Assembly (NCBI GenBank): GCA_029882215.1 | Contig: JAOULC010000006.1 | Coordinates: 25,774-89,773 of the forward strand | Length of the DNA stretch: 64,000 nt | Reading direction: 5' to 3' | Origin: Gammaproteobacteria bacterium | Lineage (GTDB): Bacteria > Pseudomonadota > Gammaproteobacteria > SZUA-229 | Part shown: piece after piece, positions 9,390 to 17,852 of the stretch | Layout: each line of letters begins with the position of its first letter | How positions within the stretch are numbered: the stretch's first letter is position 1 | Translations under genes and position numbers: made by a program | The notes under the pieces: model-generated | Told to the model about the DNA's origin: nothing | Databases searched by the model: none | What the model saw: only the letters and a program-made list of their open reading frames with translations

Positions 9390-10106
9390 TTATTTGATAT
9401 TAACCCGGAGCATTCCAAGCGGTGCCAGTGAAACCTCAACCCGATCGCCGGGAAATACCTGCACCGGTATGGTAATGGAACCACAAATAACCCACTCACC
9501 TGCCACTATGCACTGATTTTGTTTAGCCAGTGTGTCGGCAACCACGGATACCAGCTCGCTAAAGTCTAGCGGGTAACGAGATGCATCACCGCTCTGCACA
9601 AGCTGTTGATTAACATGCACAGTGGCATCAATGTGTTGCACAAGTAAATCAGGGTGGTCACAATTCAGATCGCCAATCAGCACCGCTTCATGAAAAACAT
9701 TACCCTCAAGAATAGAAGTAATATCGTGCGGCGTTCTGGCGGCATCAACAATTTCAATGGCCGCGGCAAAACCTTTAATAGCACTTTTTAATTGTTCTTT
9801 ATTTTCACCAGATGAAATATCACGACCAATTAAAATGGCCACTTCTGCTTCCAGCATCACTTTAGCGCCATCATTTGCTTTGTATGCACCGCCGGAATTG
9901 ATAACTGTCTCACTGGTTAAAAAGCCAACAACAGGAGATGATAATTTCATACGCTGCTGATCAGCCAGAGGTGTAAAACCCAGTTTCCAGCCAACGCGTT
10001 TAGCCCCGCCAGCAAGTACATCTGTCCATTTTTGTAGCTGAACACTCATCGCCTGATGCAGTATTTCTTCGTTAATAAGGTCATTCTTTTGTGCTAAGTC
10101 AGTCAT
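9390..10106 (-). CDS. 2-keto-4-pentenoate hydratase / fumarylacetoacetase-superfamily enzyme
   Basis: The 238 residues carry the MhpD/decarboxylase-like FAH fold: RVGWKLGFT near residue 38, SSPVVGFL, an EAEVAILIGRD metal-binding segment, AAIEIVDAAR, and a C-terminal ICGSITIPVQVFPGD. Such enzymes hydrate 2-oxo-4-enoates or decarboxylate oxo-diacids with a divalent metal. No ring-cleavage enzymes are nearby, so an aromatic meta-pathway role is unlikely, and the substrate is probably a short oxo-acid. It is transcribed with glcB (140-base gap) and divergently from lutA. Confidence 0.75.
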   Translation of the reverse strand: MTDLAQKNDLINEEILHQAMSVQLQKWTDVLAGGAKRVGWKLGFTPLADQQRMKLSSPVVGFLTSETVINSGGAYKANDGAKVMLEAEVAILIGRDISSGENKEQLKSAIKGFAAAIEIVDAARTPHDITSILEGNVFHEAVLIGDLNCDHPDLLVQHIDATVHVNQQLVQSGDASRYPLDFSELVSVVADTLAKQNQCIVAGEWVICGSITIPVQVFPGDRVEVSLAPLGMLRVNIK

Positions 10107-10145
10107 ATCTGTTTACCTGTTAAATATGTTTTATTCACTTTCATT

Positions 10146-10157
10146 AACTATATAGTT
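10146..10157. promoter_or_regulatory. 12-bp palindrome between the hydratase gene and lutA
   Basis: AACTATATAGTT is a perfect palindrome in the 116-base divergent promoter region. It could be an operator, but short AT-rich palindromes also arise by chance. Confidence 0.25.
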
Positions 10158-10222
10158 TCATCATTAATAGTTTTATGAAAAGATAGCGTCTCTTTATTTT
10201 TAGAATTATCAACGAGACTTAT

Positions 10223-10999
10223 ATGCGTGTTGCTTTATTCGCCAGTTGCCTGGTTGACTTATTTCGTCCTAATGCAGGATTTGCTACTGTATCGTTACTG
10301 GAGAATGCAGGCTGCATCGTTGACGTTCCGCCGGAACAAACCTGTTGTGGCCAGCCAGCCTATAATAACGGCGACAAAGATAATGCCCGTGATATTGCTA
10401 AACAAGTCATAAATGAATTTAGCGATTACGAATACATCATTGTGCCATCAAGCTCCTGCGCCGGAATGATGATAAAGCACTATCCGCAACTTTTCGAGGA
10501 TAATGCAGAGTGGTACAAAAAAGCAACGGATTTTTCTGCGCACTGCTACGACCTTGTGACGTTTTTACATGACATTCTTAAAATCACGTCAGTGCCCGTC
10601 ACTTATCAGGGTAATATCACTTACCATGATTCGTGCTCATCATTGCGTGAAACTCGCGTTAAAGATAAAACCCGTCATTTACTTGCCTGTAATGAAAAAA
10701 TTAATTTATTAGAGCTCGGTAATCCTGAAGCATGCTGCGGCTTCGGCGGTACATTCTGTGTTAAGTATCCTGAAATATCGGAGTCAATGGTAAACGATAA
10801 GATCGCTGATATCGAAGCGACCGGTGCTGACACAGTAGTTTCCGGTGACATGGGTTGCTTATTAAATATTGCGGGCCGTCTAAAAAGGCTCAATAAACCG
10901 ATAAAAGTTTTTCACATTGCGGAAGTGCTGGCCGGTATGACCGGCATTGCAGCGATTGGTGATGCCGACGATACAAAAAAAAGTGAGCCATCATCATGA
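10223..10999 (+). CDS. lutA: LutA/YkgE-type (Fe-S) oxidoreductase subunit
   Basis: This is one of three proteins that together oxidise L-lactate to pyruvate (LutABC in Bacillus, YkgEFG in E. coli). The 258 residues contain two CCG cysteine-rich domains, seen as EQTCCGQPAYNNGD with its upstream Cys and as HDSCSSLRE followed by ACCGFGGTF. These bind Fe-S clusters and pass electrons on. The stop overlaps the start of lutB by four bases, so translation is probably coupled. A related hydroxy acid, not lactate itself, could be the substrate here. Confidence 0.88.
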   Translation: MRVALFASCLVDLFRPNAGFATVSLLENAGCIVDVPPEQTCCGQPAYNNGDKDNARDIAKQVINEFSDYEYIIVPSSSCAGMMIKHYPQLFEDNAEWYKKATDFSAHCYDLVTFLHDILKITSVPVTYQGNITYHDSCSSLRETRVKDKTRHLLACNEKINLLELGNPEACCGFGGTFCVKYPEISESMVNDKIADIEATGADTVVSGDMGCLLNIAGRLKRLNKPIKVFHIAEVLAGMTGIAAIGDADDTKKSEPSS

Positions 11000-12435
11000 A
11001 ATCAAAATCTCATGCTTTTAAGCAGCAAGCAGCTGATGCATTAGTCAACGTCTCGTTGCAAAAAGCTCTGCTAAATGCAAAAGACGGTTTTATTGTCAAA
11101 CGCAAAAAAGCCATGGATGAACTACCCGAGTTTGAGCGTCTGCGTACAAAAGCCATCGAAATAAAAGAGCACACACTGTCACACCTTGATCAGTACCTGG
11201 AATATTTTGAACAGCAGGTAATAAAAAGTGGCGGCACGGTTCACTGGGCCAGCACCACGACACAGGCTCAGCAAATCATCGTTGAGCTTTGCAAACAGGC
11301 AAACGCCCGTACCGTTACTAAAGGCAAATCAATGGTTGGTGAAGAGGCCGCCATTAATGACGCGCTGGAAGCGGCCGGCTTTGAAGCCATTGAAACGGAT
11401 TTGGGTGAATACATTATTCAGCTGGCTAACGAGCCACCAAGCCACATCATTGCGCCGGCAATACATAAGAGCAAACAGGAAATTGCCGATCTGTTTAAAG
11501 ATCACCATAAAAAATATAATTTTAACAGCAAGCTGGAAACCATCCCGGAAATTGTCAATGAAGCACGCGAGGTACTGCGTGAAAAGTTTATTAATGCCGA
11601 TGTCGGTATCACAGGGGCTAACTTTTTAGTGGCCGAAACCGGCTCAACACTTATCGTCACAAACGAAGGCAACGGCGATCTGACAGCAACACTGCCAAAA
11701 ACACATATTGTCATATCCAGCATTGAAAAAGTGGTGCCCACACTGGAAGACACCTCTGTGTTGCTGCGTTTATTAGCACGCAGTGCAACCGGTCAGGAAA
11801 TCACCTCCTACACTACTTTTTTTAACGGCCCGAAAAGAAACAGCGATATTGACGGCCCTGAAAATTTCCACGTAGTATTACTGGATAATGGTCGCAGCAA
11901 CATGCTGCAAAATGAAAACCACGAAATGTTAAAATGTATTCACTGTGGCGCCTGTCTGAACCACTGCCCTGTTTATAGTGCCATTGGCGGTCATGCTTAT
12001 GGCTGGGTTTATCCGGGCCCGATGGGTTCCGTACTGACGCCTATTATGCAGGGCCTTGATGAAGCAAAAGATTTACCTTTTGCCTCCACTTTCTGTGGCC
12101 GCTGCGAAGAAGTCTGCCCATTATCAATACCTCTGCCCAAATTATTGCGACAACATCGCAACCACATTCATCACGATAAACTCAATACATCACGCTCGCG
12201 ACTTGGTCTGGCACTATGGGCATTTGTCGCCAGTCGCCCCGCTCTATACCGCCCATTGAGCAACAGCTTTATCAGAGCACTTGGCTGGCTGGGTAAAAAA
12301 TCAGGCCGCTTCTCATGGCTACCCTTTGCTTCAGCCTGGACACAGTCAAAAGATTTACCGGCACCGGCAGCACAAAGTTTTATGTCGGCCTGGACTCAAC
12401 AACAAGCAAAAAAGAAGAGCTCTGAAAATGAATAA
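10996..12435 (+). CDS. lutB: LutB/YkgF-type iron-sulfur protein
   Basis: The 479-residue central subunit of the LutABC lactate oxidation system has an N-terminal LUD domain (about 60-300, with TKGKSMVGEE and GANFLVAETGS). Two 4Fe-4S motifs follow: CIHCGACLNHCP near residue 315 and CGRCEEVCP near residue 367. The C-terminal part runs to residue 479 with Trp-rich sequence. The gene overlaps lutA upstream and lutC downstream, giving a tight three-gene operon. Confidence 0.9.
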   Translation: MKSKSHAFKQQAADALVNVSLQKALLNAKDGFIVKRKKAMDELPEFERLRTKAIEIKEHTLSHLDQYLEYFEQQVIKSGGTVHWASTTTQAQQIIVELCKQANARTVTKGKSMVGEEAAINDALEAAGFEAIETDLGEYIIQLANEPPSHIIAPAIHKSKQEIADLFKDHHKKYNFNSKLETIPEIVNEAREVLREKFINADVGITGANFLVAETGSTLIVTNEGNGDLTATLPKTHIVISSIEKVVPTLEDTSVLLRLLARSATGQEITSYTTFFNGPKRNSDIDGPENFHVVLLDNGRSNMLQNENHEMLKCIHCGACLNHCPVYSAIGGHAYGWVYPGPMGSVLTPIMQGLDEAKDLPFASTFCGRCEEVCPLSIPLPKLLRQHRNHIHHDKLNTSRSRLGLALWAFVASRPALYRPLSNSFIRALGWLGKKSGRFSWLPFASAWTQSKDLPAPAAQSFMSAWTQQQAKKKSSENE

Positions 12436-13084
12436 TGCACGCGAAGAAATCTTCAACAGAATCAAAAGTAAAACCAGACAAAACGGTCAGGATGCAGCCA
12501 GCATTATTGAACGCAGGCTGTCAGCTCACCAGCGCGGACCGGTGCCGGTATTTCCTGAAGAGTTGCTGGAACGTTTTATATTAAAACTTAAGAATGTTGT
12601 CGGTACGGTTAAAGAAATCAGCGATATGTCAGAACTACCGGCGGCTGTTTCTGAATATTTATCATCGCTTAATGTGGAACAGAAAATAGTGACGGCTGTG
12701 CCTGAGATTCACAGCCTTAACTGGCCTGCAGATTTTGAAGTAAATAACCGCGCAGCCATTTCCAGTGATCTTTCCTCGGTTACCATGGCCTATGCTGCGG
12801 TGGCTGAAACCGGCACGCTTGTTCTGCAAGCGGCCAAAGAGACGCCAACCAGTTTAAACTTTTTACCCGATAATTTTATTTGTGTACTCAAGCAGCAAGA
12901 TATTCATACCTCGATGGAAGATATCTGGGATGCTATTCGCAAAGACGACAAAGGCATGCCTCGTGTCGTCAATTTTATTACCGGGCCGTCACGTACCGCA
13001 GATGTCGAACAAACCATACAGCTTGGTGCGCATGGTCCGCGATACCTGCATGTGATTATTATCAGGCAAGCTGGCTCTGATTAG
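12428..13084 (+). CDS. lutC: LutC/YkgG-type LUD-domain protein
   Basis: This is the third component of the LutABC system, 218 residues with a single LUD domain: DLSSVTMAYAAVAETGTL, then NFLPDNFICVLKQQDI and NFITGPSRTADVEQTIQLGAHGP. The ATG at 12428 overlaps the end of lutB by eight bases, a normal coupled start; the open frame upstream of it is only shadow. Its 3' end overlaps the convergent iclR-type gene by 23 bases. Confidence 0.9.
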   Translation: MNNAREEIFNRIKSKTRQNGQDAASIIERRLSAHQRGPVPVFPEELLERFILKLKNVVGTVKEISDMSELPAAVSEYLSSLNVEQKIVTAVPEIHSLNWPADFEVNNRAAISSDLSSVTMAYAAVAETGTLVLQAAKETPTSLNFLPDNFICVLKQQDIHTSMEDIWDAIRKDDKGMPRVVNFITGPSRTADVEQTIQLGAHGPRYLHVIIIRQAGSD

Positions 13085-13847
13085 CGGCCGGCTTCTTGCC
13101 GTAATACCCCAGGCTCTCTGACAACTGCCTGCCAGCCTCAATTACGATAGGCACCCATTCTTCTTTACGACGATCAATAGGTGCCGATATTGATAAACCT
13201 CCGGCAATATCACCGGTATTATTGTGTATCAGCACACCAATACAACCCACCCCTAACTCCGCCTCTTCGTCATCGTAGGCAAAGCCATTAAGCTGTGCCT
13301 GCTGAGAGCGGATAATTAAATCATCGATGTCTGTGATGGTGTTTTTTGTATATTCCGGCAAACCGGTTCTGGTGGCGTATTTACGGCACTCTTCCTCACC
13401 AGCCTCTGCCAGCATCAGTTTACCAACAGCCGTTACGTGTAACGGCGCACGGCTACCAATAATCTGCTGCACGCGTATCATTTGTACACTGATTGAGCGT
13501 TCTACGTATATAACTTCATCATTTTCACGGATTGTCAGGTTAACCGTTTCACCCAAAGCATCACGCAATTTTCTCATGATCGGTTTTGCCTGATGTCGCA
13601 AGCCCACACGTTGCCTTACATGCGATCCAAGGTGCAATAATTTAATACCCAGACGGTAATGACCGGCCTCGTCTCTTTCAACATACTGATTGTCCACCAA
13701 TGAACCAAGAATACGAAATGCGGTAGACGGGTGCAGCTCACTTTCTGCTGAGAGTATTTTCAAACTAACTGTGTCGTCATATCGGGCAATGATATTTAAT
13801 AATAGTGCTGCCCGGTCAATAACTTGAATCGCCGATTTCTTTATCAT
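13062..13847 (-). CDS. IclR-family transcriptional regulator
   Basis: The 261-residue cytosolic regulator has an N-terminal winged helix-turn-helix (about 8-70, with LHPSTAFRILGSLVDNQYVE as recognition part). An IclR effector-binding domain follows (about 85-250, with HLGSHVRQR, TVNLTIRENDEVIYVE, APLHVTAVGKLMLA and GVLIHNNTGDIAGGLSIS). It lies between lutABC and the divergent catabolic operon and reads away from the latter, the usual position of a local regulator. The 24-base elements upstream are the obvious candidate operators, so self-regulation is likely. Ligand unknown. Confidence 0.9.
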   Translation of the reverse strand: MIKKSAIQVIDRAALLLNIIARYDDTVSLKILSAESELHPSTAFRILGSLVDNQYVERDEAGHYRLGIKLLHLGSHVRQRVGLRHQAKPIMRKLRDALGETVNLTIRENDEVIYVERSISVQMIRVQQIIGSRAPLHVTAVGKLMLAEAGEEECRKYATRTGLPEYTKNTITDIDDLIIRSQQAQLNGFAYDDEEAELGVGCIGVLIHNNTGDIAGGLSISAPIDRRKEEWVPIVIEAGRQLSESLGYYGKKPAANQSQLA

Positions 13848-13868
13848 ACCTTCCCCATTTCATAATAC

Positions 13869-13892
13869 GATAACGATTGCGTATCGTGATAT
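13869..13892 (+). promoter_or_regulatory. Candidate IclR operator, copy 1
   Basis: First copy of an element with consensus GAWAACGATTRYGKATYGTGAWAT. With the bases before it, it forms a larger dyad: ATTTCATAATACG at 13856-13868 against CGTATCGTGATAT at 13880-13892 (10 of 13 pairs match). It ends about 20 bases before the regulator's start, so it could mediate autoregulation. Confidence 0.55.
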
Positions 13893-13978
13893 TACATATC
13901 ATACATTATCTTTCTGGCTGTTCCAGTCATTTACGCCTATATAAATGTACAGGAACTCTTTCTTCGTTCTCGCATTAT

Positions 13979-14002
13979 GAAAACGATTACGTATTGTGAA
14001 AT
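13979..14002 (+). promoter_or_regulatory. Candidate IclR operator, copy 2
   Basis: Second copy of the same 24-base element, 110 bases after copy 1. The core AACGATTACGTATTGTGAAA differs from copy 1 at a few positions. Confidence 0.55.
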
Positions 14003-14084
14003 ACTGTATCTTATTTTATTCTACATGTGTTCCCAAAACCAAGTTAAAAATCGACAAGGAACTTTTACGCACTTTTCATATTGT

Positions 14085-14108
14085 GAAAACGATTATGGAT
14101 TGTGAAAT
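14085..14108 (+). promoter_or_regulatory. Candidate IclR operator, copy 3
   Basis: Third copy, 106 bases after copy 2 and about 80 bases before the phosphoketolase-like start codon. It reads GAAAACGATTATGG then ATTGTGAAAT. Near-equal spacing of about ten helical turns would place the copies on roughly one face of the DNA. Confidence 0.55.
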
Positions 14109-14190
14109 TCAACTACATGTTTTAAGGTTATACCTGCGAAAAATCAGGTCCAACCCGTACGGCAAACCTCGTACAGTTAGGAGATAATTG

Positions 14191-16410
14191 ATGAGTACAG
14201 ACAACGTATCACAAGCAACAACCGCACCTTCATTTTGTGAAGGTATCCAGCACTATGGCGATGCATGGCCTCAATATAGTGAAAAGGCTACAACGGCTGT
14301 TATTGCAGATGGTCAGAGTGCTGTCAGCGACTGTACTACTCCGGAAGCTGTATTTCAGACTCAGTTAATGGCTGATGCCCTGCGCTACCTGACCCTACAG
14401 GTTTGTGGTTCTAAAGGCTCCGGTCATCCGGGTGGTTTTGCATCAAGCGCTGACGCTTATGCATCGCTGGTTATGTTAGGCCACACCAATATCGTTACCG
14501 AGGTAGGTCATCACGCACCTGGCTTTTACAGCGCAATGTTCCTTGATACTTCTTTACAAGAAATGGGCATTAACACCGTTTCTGATATGCACACACGCTT
14601 TCGTGAACGCGAAGGTCTGCTAGGTCACTTATCTGGCGCAGTTCCTGGCCTGCTGGCTCCTGCAGGTCCATTAGGACAAGGTCAGCACTTTGCGATGGCC
14701 GGTGCTCTGTTACACCCTGATAAATTATTCCCGTTCACAATGGGTGATGGTGGTATGGGCGAACCGTACATCCTGTCAGCCATGATGCACTTCAACACCG
14801 CATACCCTGAGTCAACTAACTTCCTGCCAACATTAGTATGGAATGGTTACAGTCAGGAACATCATTCAATGGTTTCACGTATGACCAATGAAGAGATGAC
14901 AAACTACTGGACAGGCCACGGCTTTAAAGAAGTGGTTATTGTTGATGCTAAAGAATTTGATGATGCAAATCAGGAAGGTGCTTATGTGGATAGCACTCAG
15001 TTCTCATTTGAAAATCGTCTGAAATTCAGCCAGGCAATGCTTGAAGGTACAAACAAAGCAGCAACTTCTGCAATGAACGGTACATTAACTGTACTGATCA
15101 TCAAGCAATTAAAAGGTGCCGGCGTTCATGCACTAGGTGCTAAGTCACATAACTTATACCCTGCTGACACTTTAGATCAGCCACATATTATTGCCGGTTT
15201 ACAGCGTCGTGCGCTTAACCCGGATGCATGGCAAATTGTACGTGATAATTTCTCACGCGCAGGTGGTGGTCCGGCTGTTAAAACCTCTGTTACCGAACAT
15301 GTTCTTGAACTCACGCCGTTACCAAAATTACCGGCACAAGAATTTAGCAAAGAAGAAAAAGCCGTTCCGGCTACTGCAATGGGCGCATTAGTTGCCGCTG
15401 TTGGCCAAATCGACAAACGTTACGTGGTTTGTAATGCCGACGGTAATGAAGCATCTGCAATGAAGAACATTAATGATGCATTAAAAATTCGTCACCCGAC
15501 TGTTGATCCGCTTTATAACCAGGAGCCAAACGGTCAGGTTTACGAGCCATTAAATGAAGATGCCTGTGCCGGTCTTGCGGCTGGTCTGTCATTATTCGGA
15601 TCACGTGCGATCTGGTTATCGTATGAAAGCTTTGCCATCAACGGCTGGCCAATTGTTCAGACTGTTACTCAGGCAATGGCTGAACTGCGTCGTAAAACAC
15701 CGTCTGTTGTCAGCATGTTTACAGCAGGTGCACTGGAGCAGGGCCGTAACGGCTGGACTCATCAGCGCCCTGAAATTGAAAACTTTTTTGCCGGTATGAT
15801 GCGTAATGGTAATGTTTACCCGTTATTCCCTTGCGATGCGAACTCTATTCAGGTGGCTTATGAATGGGCAACGAACACCTACAACAAAGGCATGGTGATT
15901 ATTGCTTCTAAGAGCCCGTTACCCGTTTACATGACACTTGAAGAATCTTTGCATGCAATCGAAGTGGGTGCGGCAACAATTTACGAAAGTCAGTCAGGTG
16001 ATAAAGGTACGATAGTCTTTGCAGTCACAGGTGACATGGTATTCCTGCCAGTGTTTGAAGCAAAAGACCAGCTTGAAGCCGATGGTTATCGTGTACGTAT
16101 TGTTGCGGTTGTAAACCCTCGCCGTTTATATCGCCCGACGGATGTTGCATGGGATACGGTATCAGAGCCGGATAACACATTTATGGACGATGATCACTTT
16201 AACGCCCTGTTTGACGCCGATATTTTATTCGCCGTCAGTGGTGGCCCAAGTGCTCCATTAGAGCCTGTTGTATTACGTACTCGTGCTGCAAAACGTGACA
16301 CTTTCTGCTGGAAGCGCGGTGAAACCACTGCCTCTCCAACAGAGATCATGAACTTCAACGGCATTACTGCTGAAGCCATGTGTAACCGCGTTAAAACGTT
16401 CACTAAATAA
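14191..16410 (+). CDS. Phosphoketolase-like thiamine-diphosphate enzyme
   Basis: The 739 residues resemble the phosphoketolase branch of the transketolase superfamily. GSGHPGG (His79), GHHAPGF (His107/108) and GHLSGAVPG (His146) line up with the active-site histidines. The ThDP motif GDGG...N spans 185-218. The C-terminal half has SYESF, GWTHQRPEIENF and FPCDANSIQVA, like known phosphoketolases. Those cleave xylulose-5-P or fructose-6-P to acetyl-P and an aldose phosphate. This one is shorter (known ones about 790-825) and has GDGGMGEP where they have GDGEAETGP, so its substrate may differ. The ATG at 14191 follows AGGAGA by six bases. First gene of the IclR-facing operon. Confidence 0.75.
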   Translation: MSTDNVSQATTAPSFCEGIQHYGDAWPQYSEKATTAVIADGQSAVSDCTTPEAVFQTQLMADALRYLTLQVCGSKGSGHPGGFASSADAYASLVMLGHTNIVTEVGHHAPGFYSAMFLDTSLQEMGINTVSDMHTRFREREGLLGHLSGAVPGLLAPAGPLGQGQHFAMAGALLHPDKLFPFTMGDGGMGEPYILSAMMHFNTAYPESTNFLPTLVWNGYSQEHHSMVSRMTNEEMTNYWTGHGFKEVVIVDAKEFDDANQEGAYVDSTQFSFENRLKFSQAMLEGTNKAATSAMNGTLTVLIIKQLKGAGVHALGAKSHNLYPADTLDQPHIIAGLQRRALNPDAWQIVRDNFSRAGGGPAVKTSVTEHVLELTPLPKLPAQEFSKEEKAVPATAMGALVAAVGQIDKRYVVCNADGNEASAMKNINDALKIRHPTVDPLYNQEPNGQVYEPLNEDACAGLAAGLSLFGSRAIWLSYESFAINGWPIVQTVTQAMAELRRKTPSVVSMFTAGALEQGRNGWTHQRPEIENFFAGMMRNGNVYPLFPCDANSIQVAYEWATNTYNKGMVIIASKSPLPVYMTLEESLHAIEVGAATIYESQSGDKGTIVFAVTGDMVFLPVFEAKDQLEADGYRVRIVAVVNPRRLYRPTDVAWDTVSEPDNTFMDDDHFNALFDADILFAVSGGPSAPLEPVVLRTRAAKRDTFCWKRGETTASPTEIMNFNGITAEAMCNRVKTFTK

Positions 16411-16423
16411 ATAGTGAATTTTT

Positions 16424-16493
16424 CCGTGCAAAGGCAACACCTCCTCTTGCGTCGCCATAGCGTTGACCTTTTTTAGCCTTTGCACGGTTTTTT
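16424..16493 (+). terminator. Long-loop intrinsic terminator or attenuator
   Basis: A 12-base perfect stem CCGTGCAAAGGC (16424-16435) / GCCTTTGCACGG (16476-16487) is followed by six T. The 40-base loop is unusually long and may hold further structure. It lies between the phosphoketolase-like and kinase genes and may lower expression of the downstream genes. Confidence 0.65.
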
Positions 16494-16526
16494 AATTTTA
16501 ATGACGAATTATTTGATTAAAAAATT

Positions 16527-17849
16527 ATGAATAATACAAAAATAATTGTTTTAGATGACGATCCAACCGGCTCACAAACTGTTCATAGCTGTTTGTTAGT
16601 CACCCGCTGGGATGTTGATACATTGCGTGAAGCAATGCTTGACTCAGCCCCGCTGTTTTTCGTGCTGACAAACACTCGCGGTATGGATGCAGAAAATGCA
16701 GCCAGTATTACCCGCGATGTGTGCCAGAATGTTCAGATCGTCCTCAACGAATTAAAAGACAAGGGTCAGATTATTAACCCGATTCTTGTTAGTCGCTCCG
16801 ATTCAACTCTGCGTGGCCACTACCCCGTCGAGACAGATGTAATTGCCGATGAGTTAGGTCCGTTCGACGCGCACTTTCTGGTGCCTGCTTTCTTTGAAGG
16901 AGGTCGCATCACGCGTGACAGCATTCATTACCTGATCGTTGACGGTAAAGAAATACCGGTACATGAAACCGAATTTGCCAATGATTCTGTTTTCGGTTAT
17001 TCACACAGTTATTTACCGGACTATGTAGAAGAAAAAACAACCGGCAAAATCAAAGCCGGTCAGGTAGAACGCTTTTTGCTAGATGATGTACGCGGTGACT
17101 GCATGGACCGCTTATTAAATTTACAGGGCAATGTCTGCTGCGCAGTTGACAGTGAAACACAGGCTGATCTGAATCATTTTGCCAGCCAGCTGACAGCCGC
17201 CGCTGCACAGGGCAAACGCTTTTTATTCCGTAGTGCAGCCAGTTTATTAACATCACTTGCTAATTTACCGGCGCAACCGGTTGCGGCTGAATCTATGTCT
17301 GATTATGTTAGAGGCGGCAAAGCCGGCGCTATCATTGTCGGCTCTCATGTTAAAAAGACAACACAACAACTGGGGCATCTTCTGAAACAAGAAGGCATCT
17401 ATGCACTGGAAGTCGATGTGCAGAGAATTGCTACTGAACGTGCATCATTACTTGAAGAAGTCATCAATCAGGCAAACGACGCACACAGCAAAAACTTAAC
17501 AATGGTTGTGTATACCAGCCGCGTTGAAAAAGTATTTGCCGATCAGCAAACCCGTCTGGCATTTGGTGAAGAAGTCTCAGCTTTCTTAATGGATGTTGTA
17601 CGTAACTTACCGACGACTCTGGGCTTTCTTATCAGCAAGGGCGGCATTACATCGAACGATGTACTGAGCAGTGGTTTAGCCCTGCGAACATCCCGCGTTG
17701 TTGGCCAGATTTTAGCCGGCTGCTCTGTTGTCTGCTGCCCTGCCGACCATCCGCGTTATGCTGATATGCCGGTAGTTATTTTCCCCGGCAATGTCGGTGA
17801 TGATGAGGCACTTGCCACCGCCTATAAACGCCTTGCTAAGAAGGATTGA
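16527..17849 (+). CDS. Four-carbon acid sugar kinase family protein (DUF1537)
   Basis: The DUF1537 family phosphorylates acid sugars such as threonate and erythronate with ATP. The 440-residue protein has the N-terminal substrate-binding domain signature DDDPTGSQTVH at its very start. SRSDSTLRGHYP, PAFFEGGRIT and the C-terminal nucleotide-binding SKGGITSNDVL and FPGNVGDDEAL segments follow. The DDDPTGSQTVH subgroup is also found in multi-domain plant and fungal proteins fused to an aldolase. The aldolase gene starts three bases after this stop, so the two act together. Substrate unknown. Confidence 0.88.
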   Translation: MNNTKIIVLDDDPTGSQTVHSCLLVTRWDVDTLREAMLDSAPLFFVLTNTRGMDAENAASITRDVCQNVQIVLNELKDKGQIINPILVSRSDSTLRGHYPVETDVIADELGPFDAHFLVPAFFEGGRITRDSIHYLIVDGKEIPVHETEFANDSVFGYSHSYLPDYVEEKTTGKIKAGQVERFLLDDVRGDCMDRLLNLQGNVCCAVDSETQADLNHFASQLTAAAAQGKRFLFRSAASLLTSLANLPAQPVAAESMSDYVRGGKAGAIIVGSHVKKTTQQLGHLLKQEGIYALEVDVQRIATERASLLEEVINQANDAHSKNLTMVVYTSRVEKVFADQQTRLAFGEEVSAFLMDVVRNLPTTLGFLISKGGITSNDVLSSGLALRTSRVVGQILAGCSVVCCPADHPRYADMPVVIFPGNVGDDEALATAYKRLAKKD

Positions 17850-17852
17850 GCC

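Noticed and set aside
9390..10106. Aromatic meta-cleavage pathway hydratase
   Set aside because: No dioxygenase, aldolase or dehydrogenase of that pathway is in the window; the neighbours are glyoxylate and lactate genes.
13996..14187. 63-codon ORF before the phosphoketolase-like gene
   Set aside because: It runs through the repeated operator-like elements and lacks a ribosome binding site; regulatory DNA, not coding.
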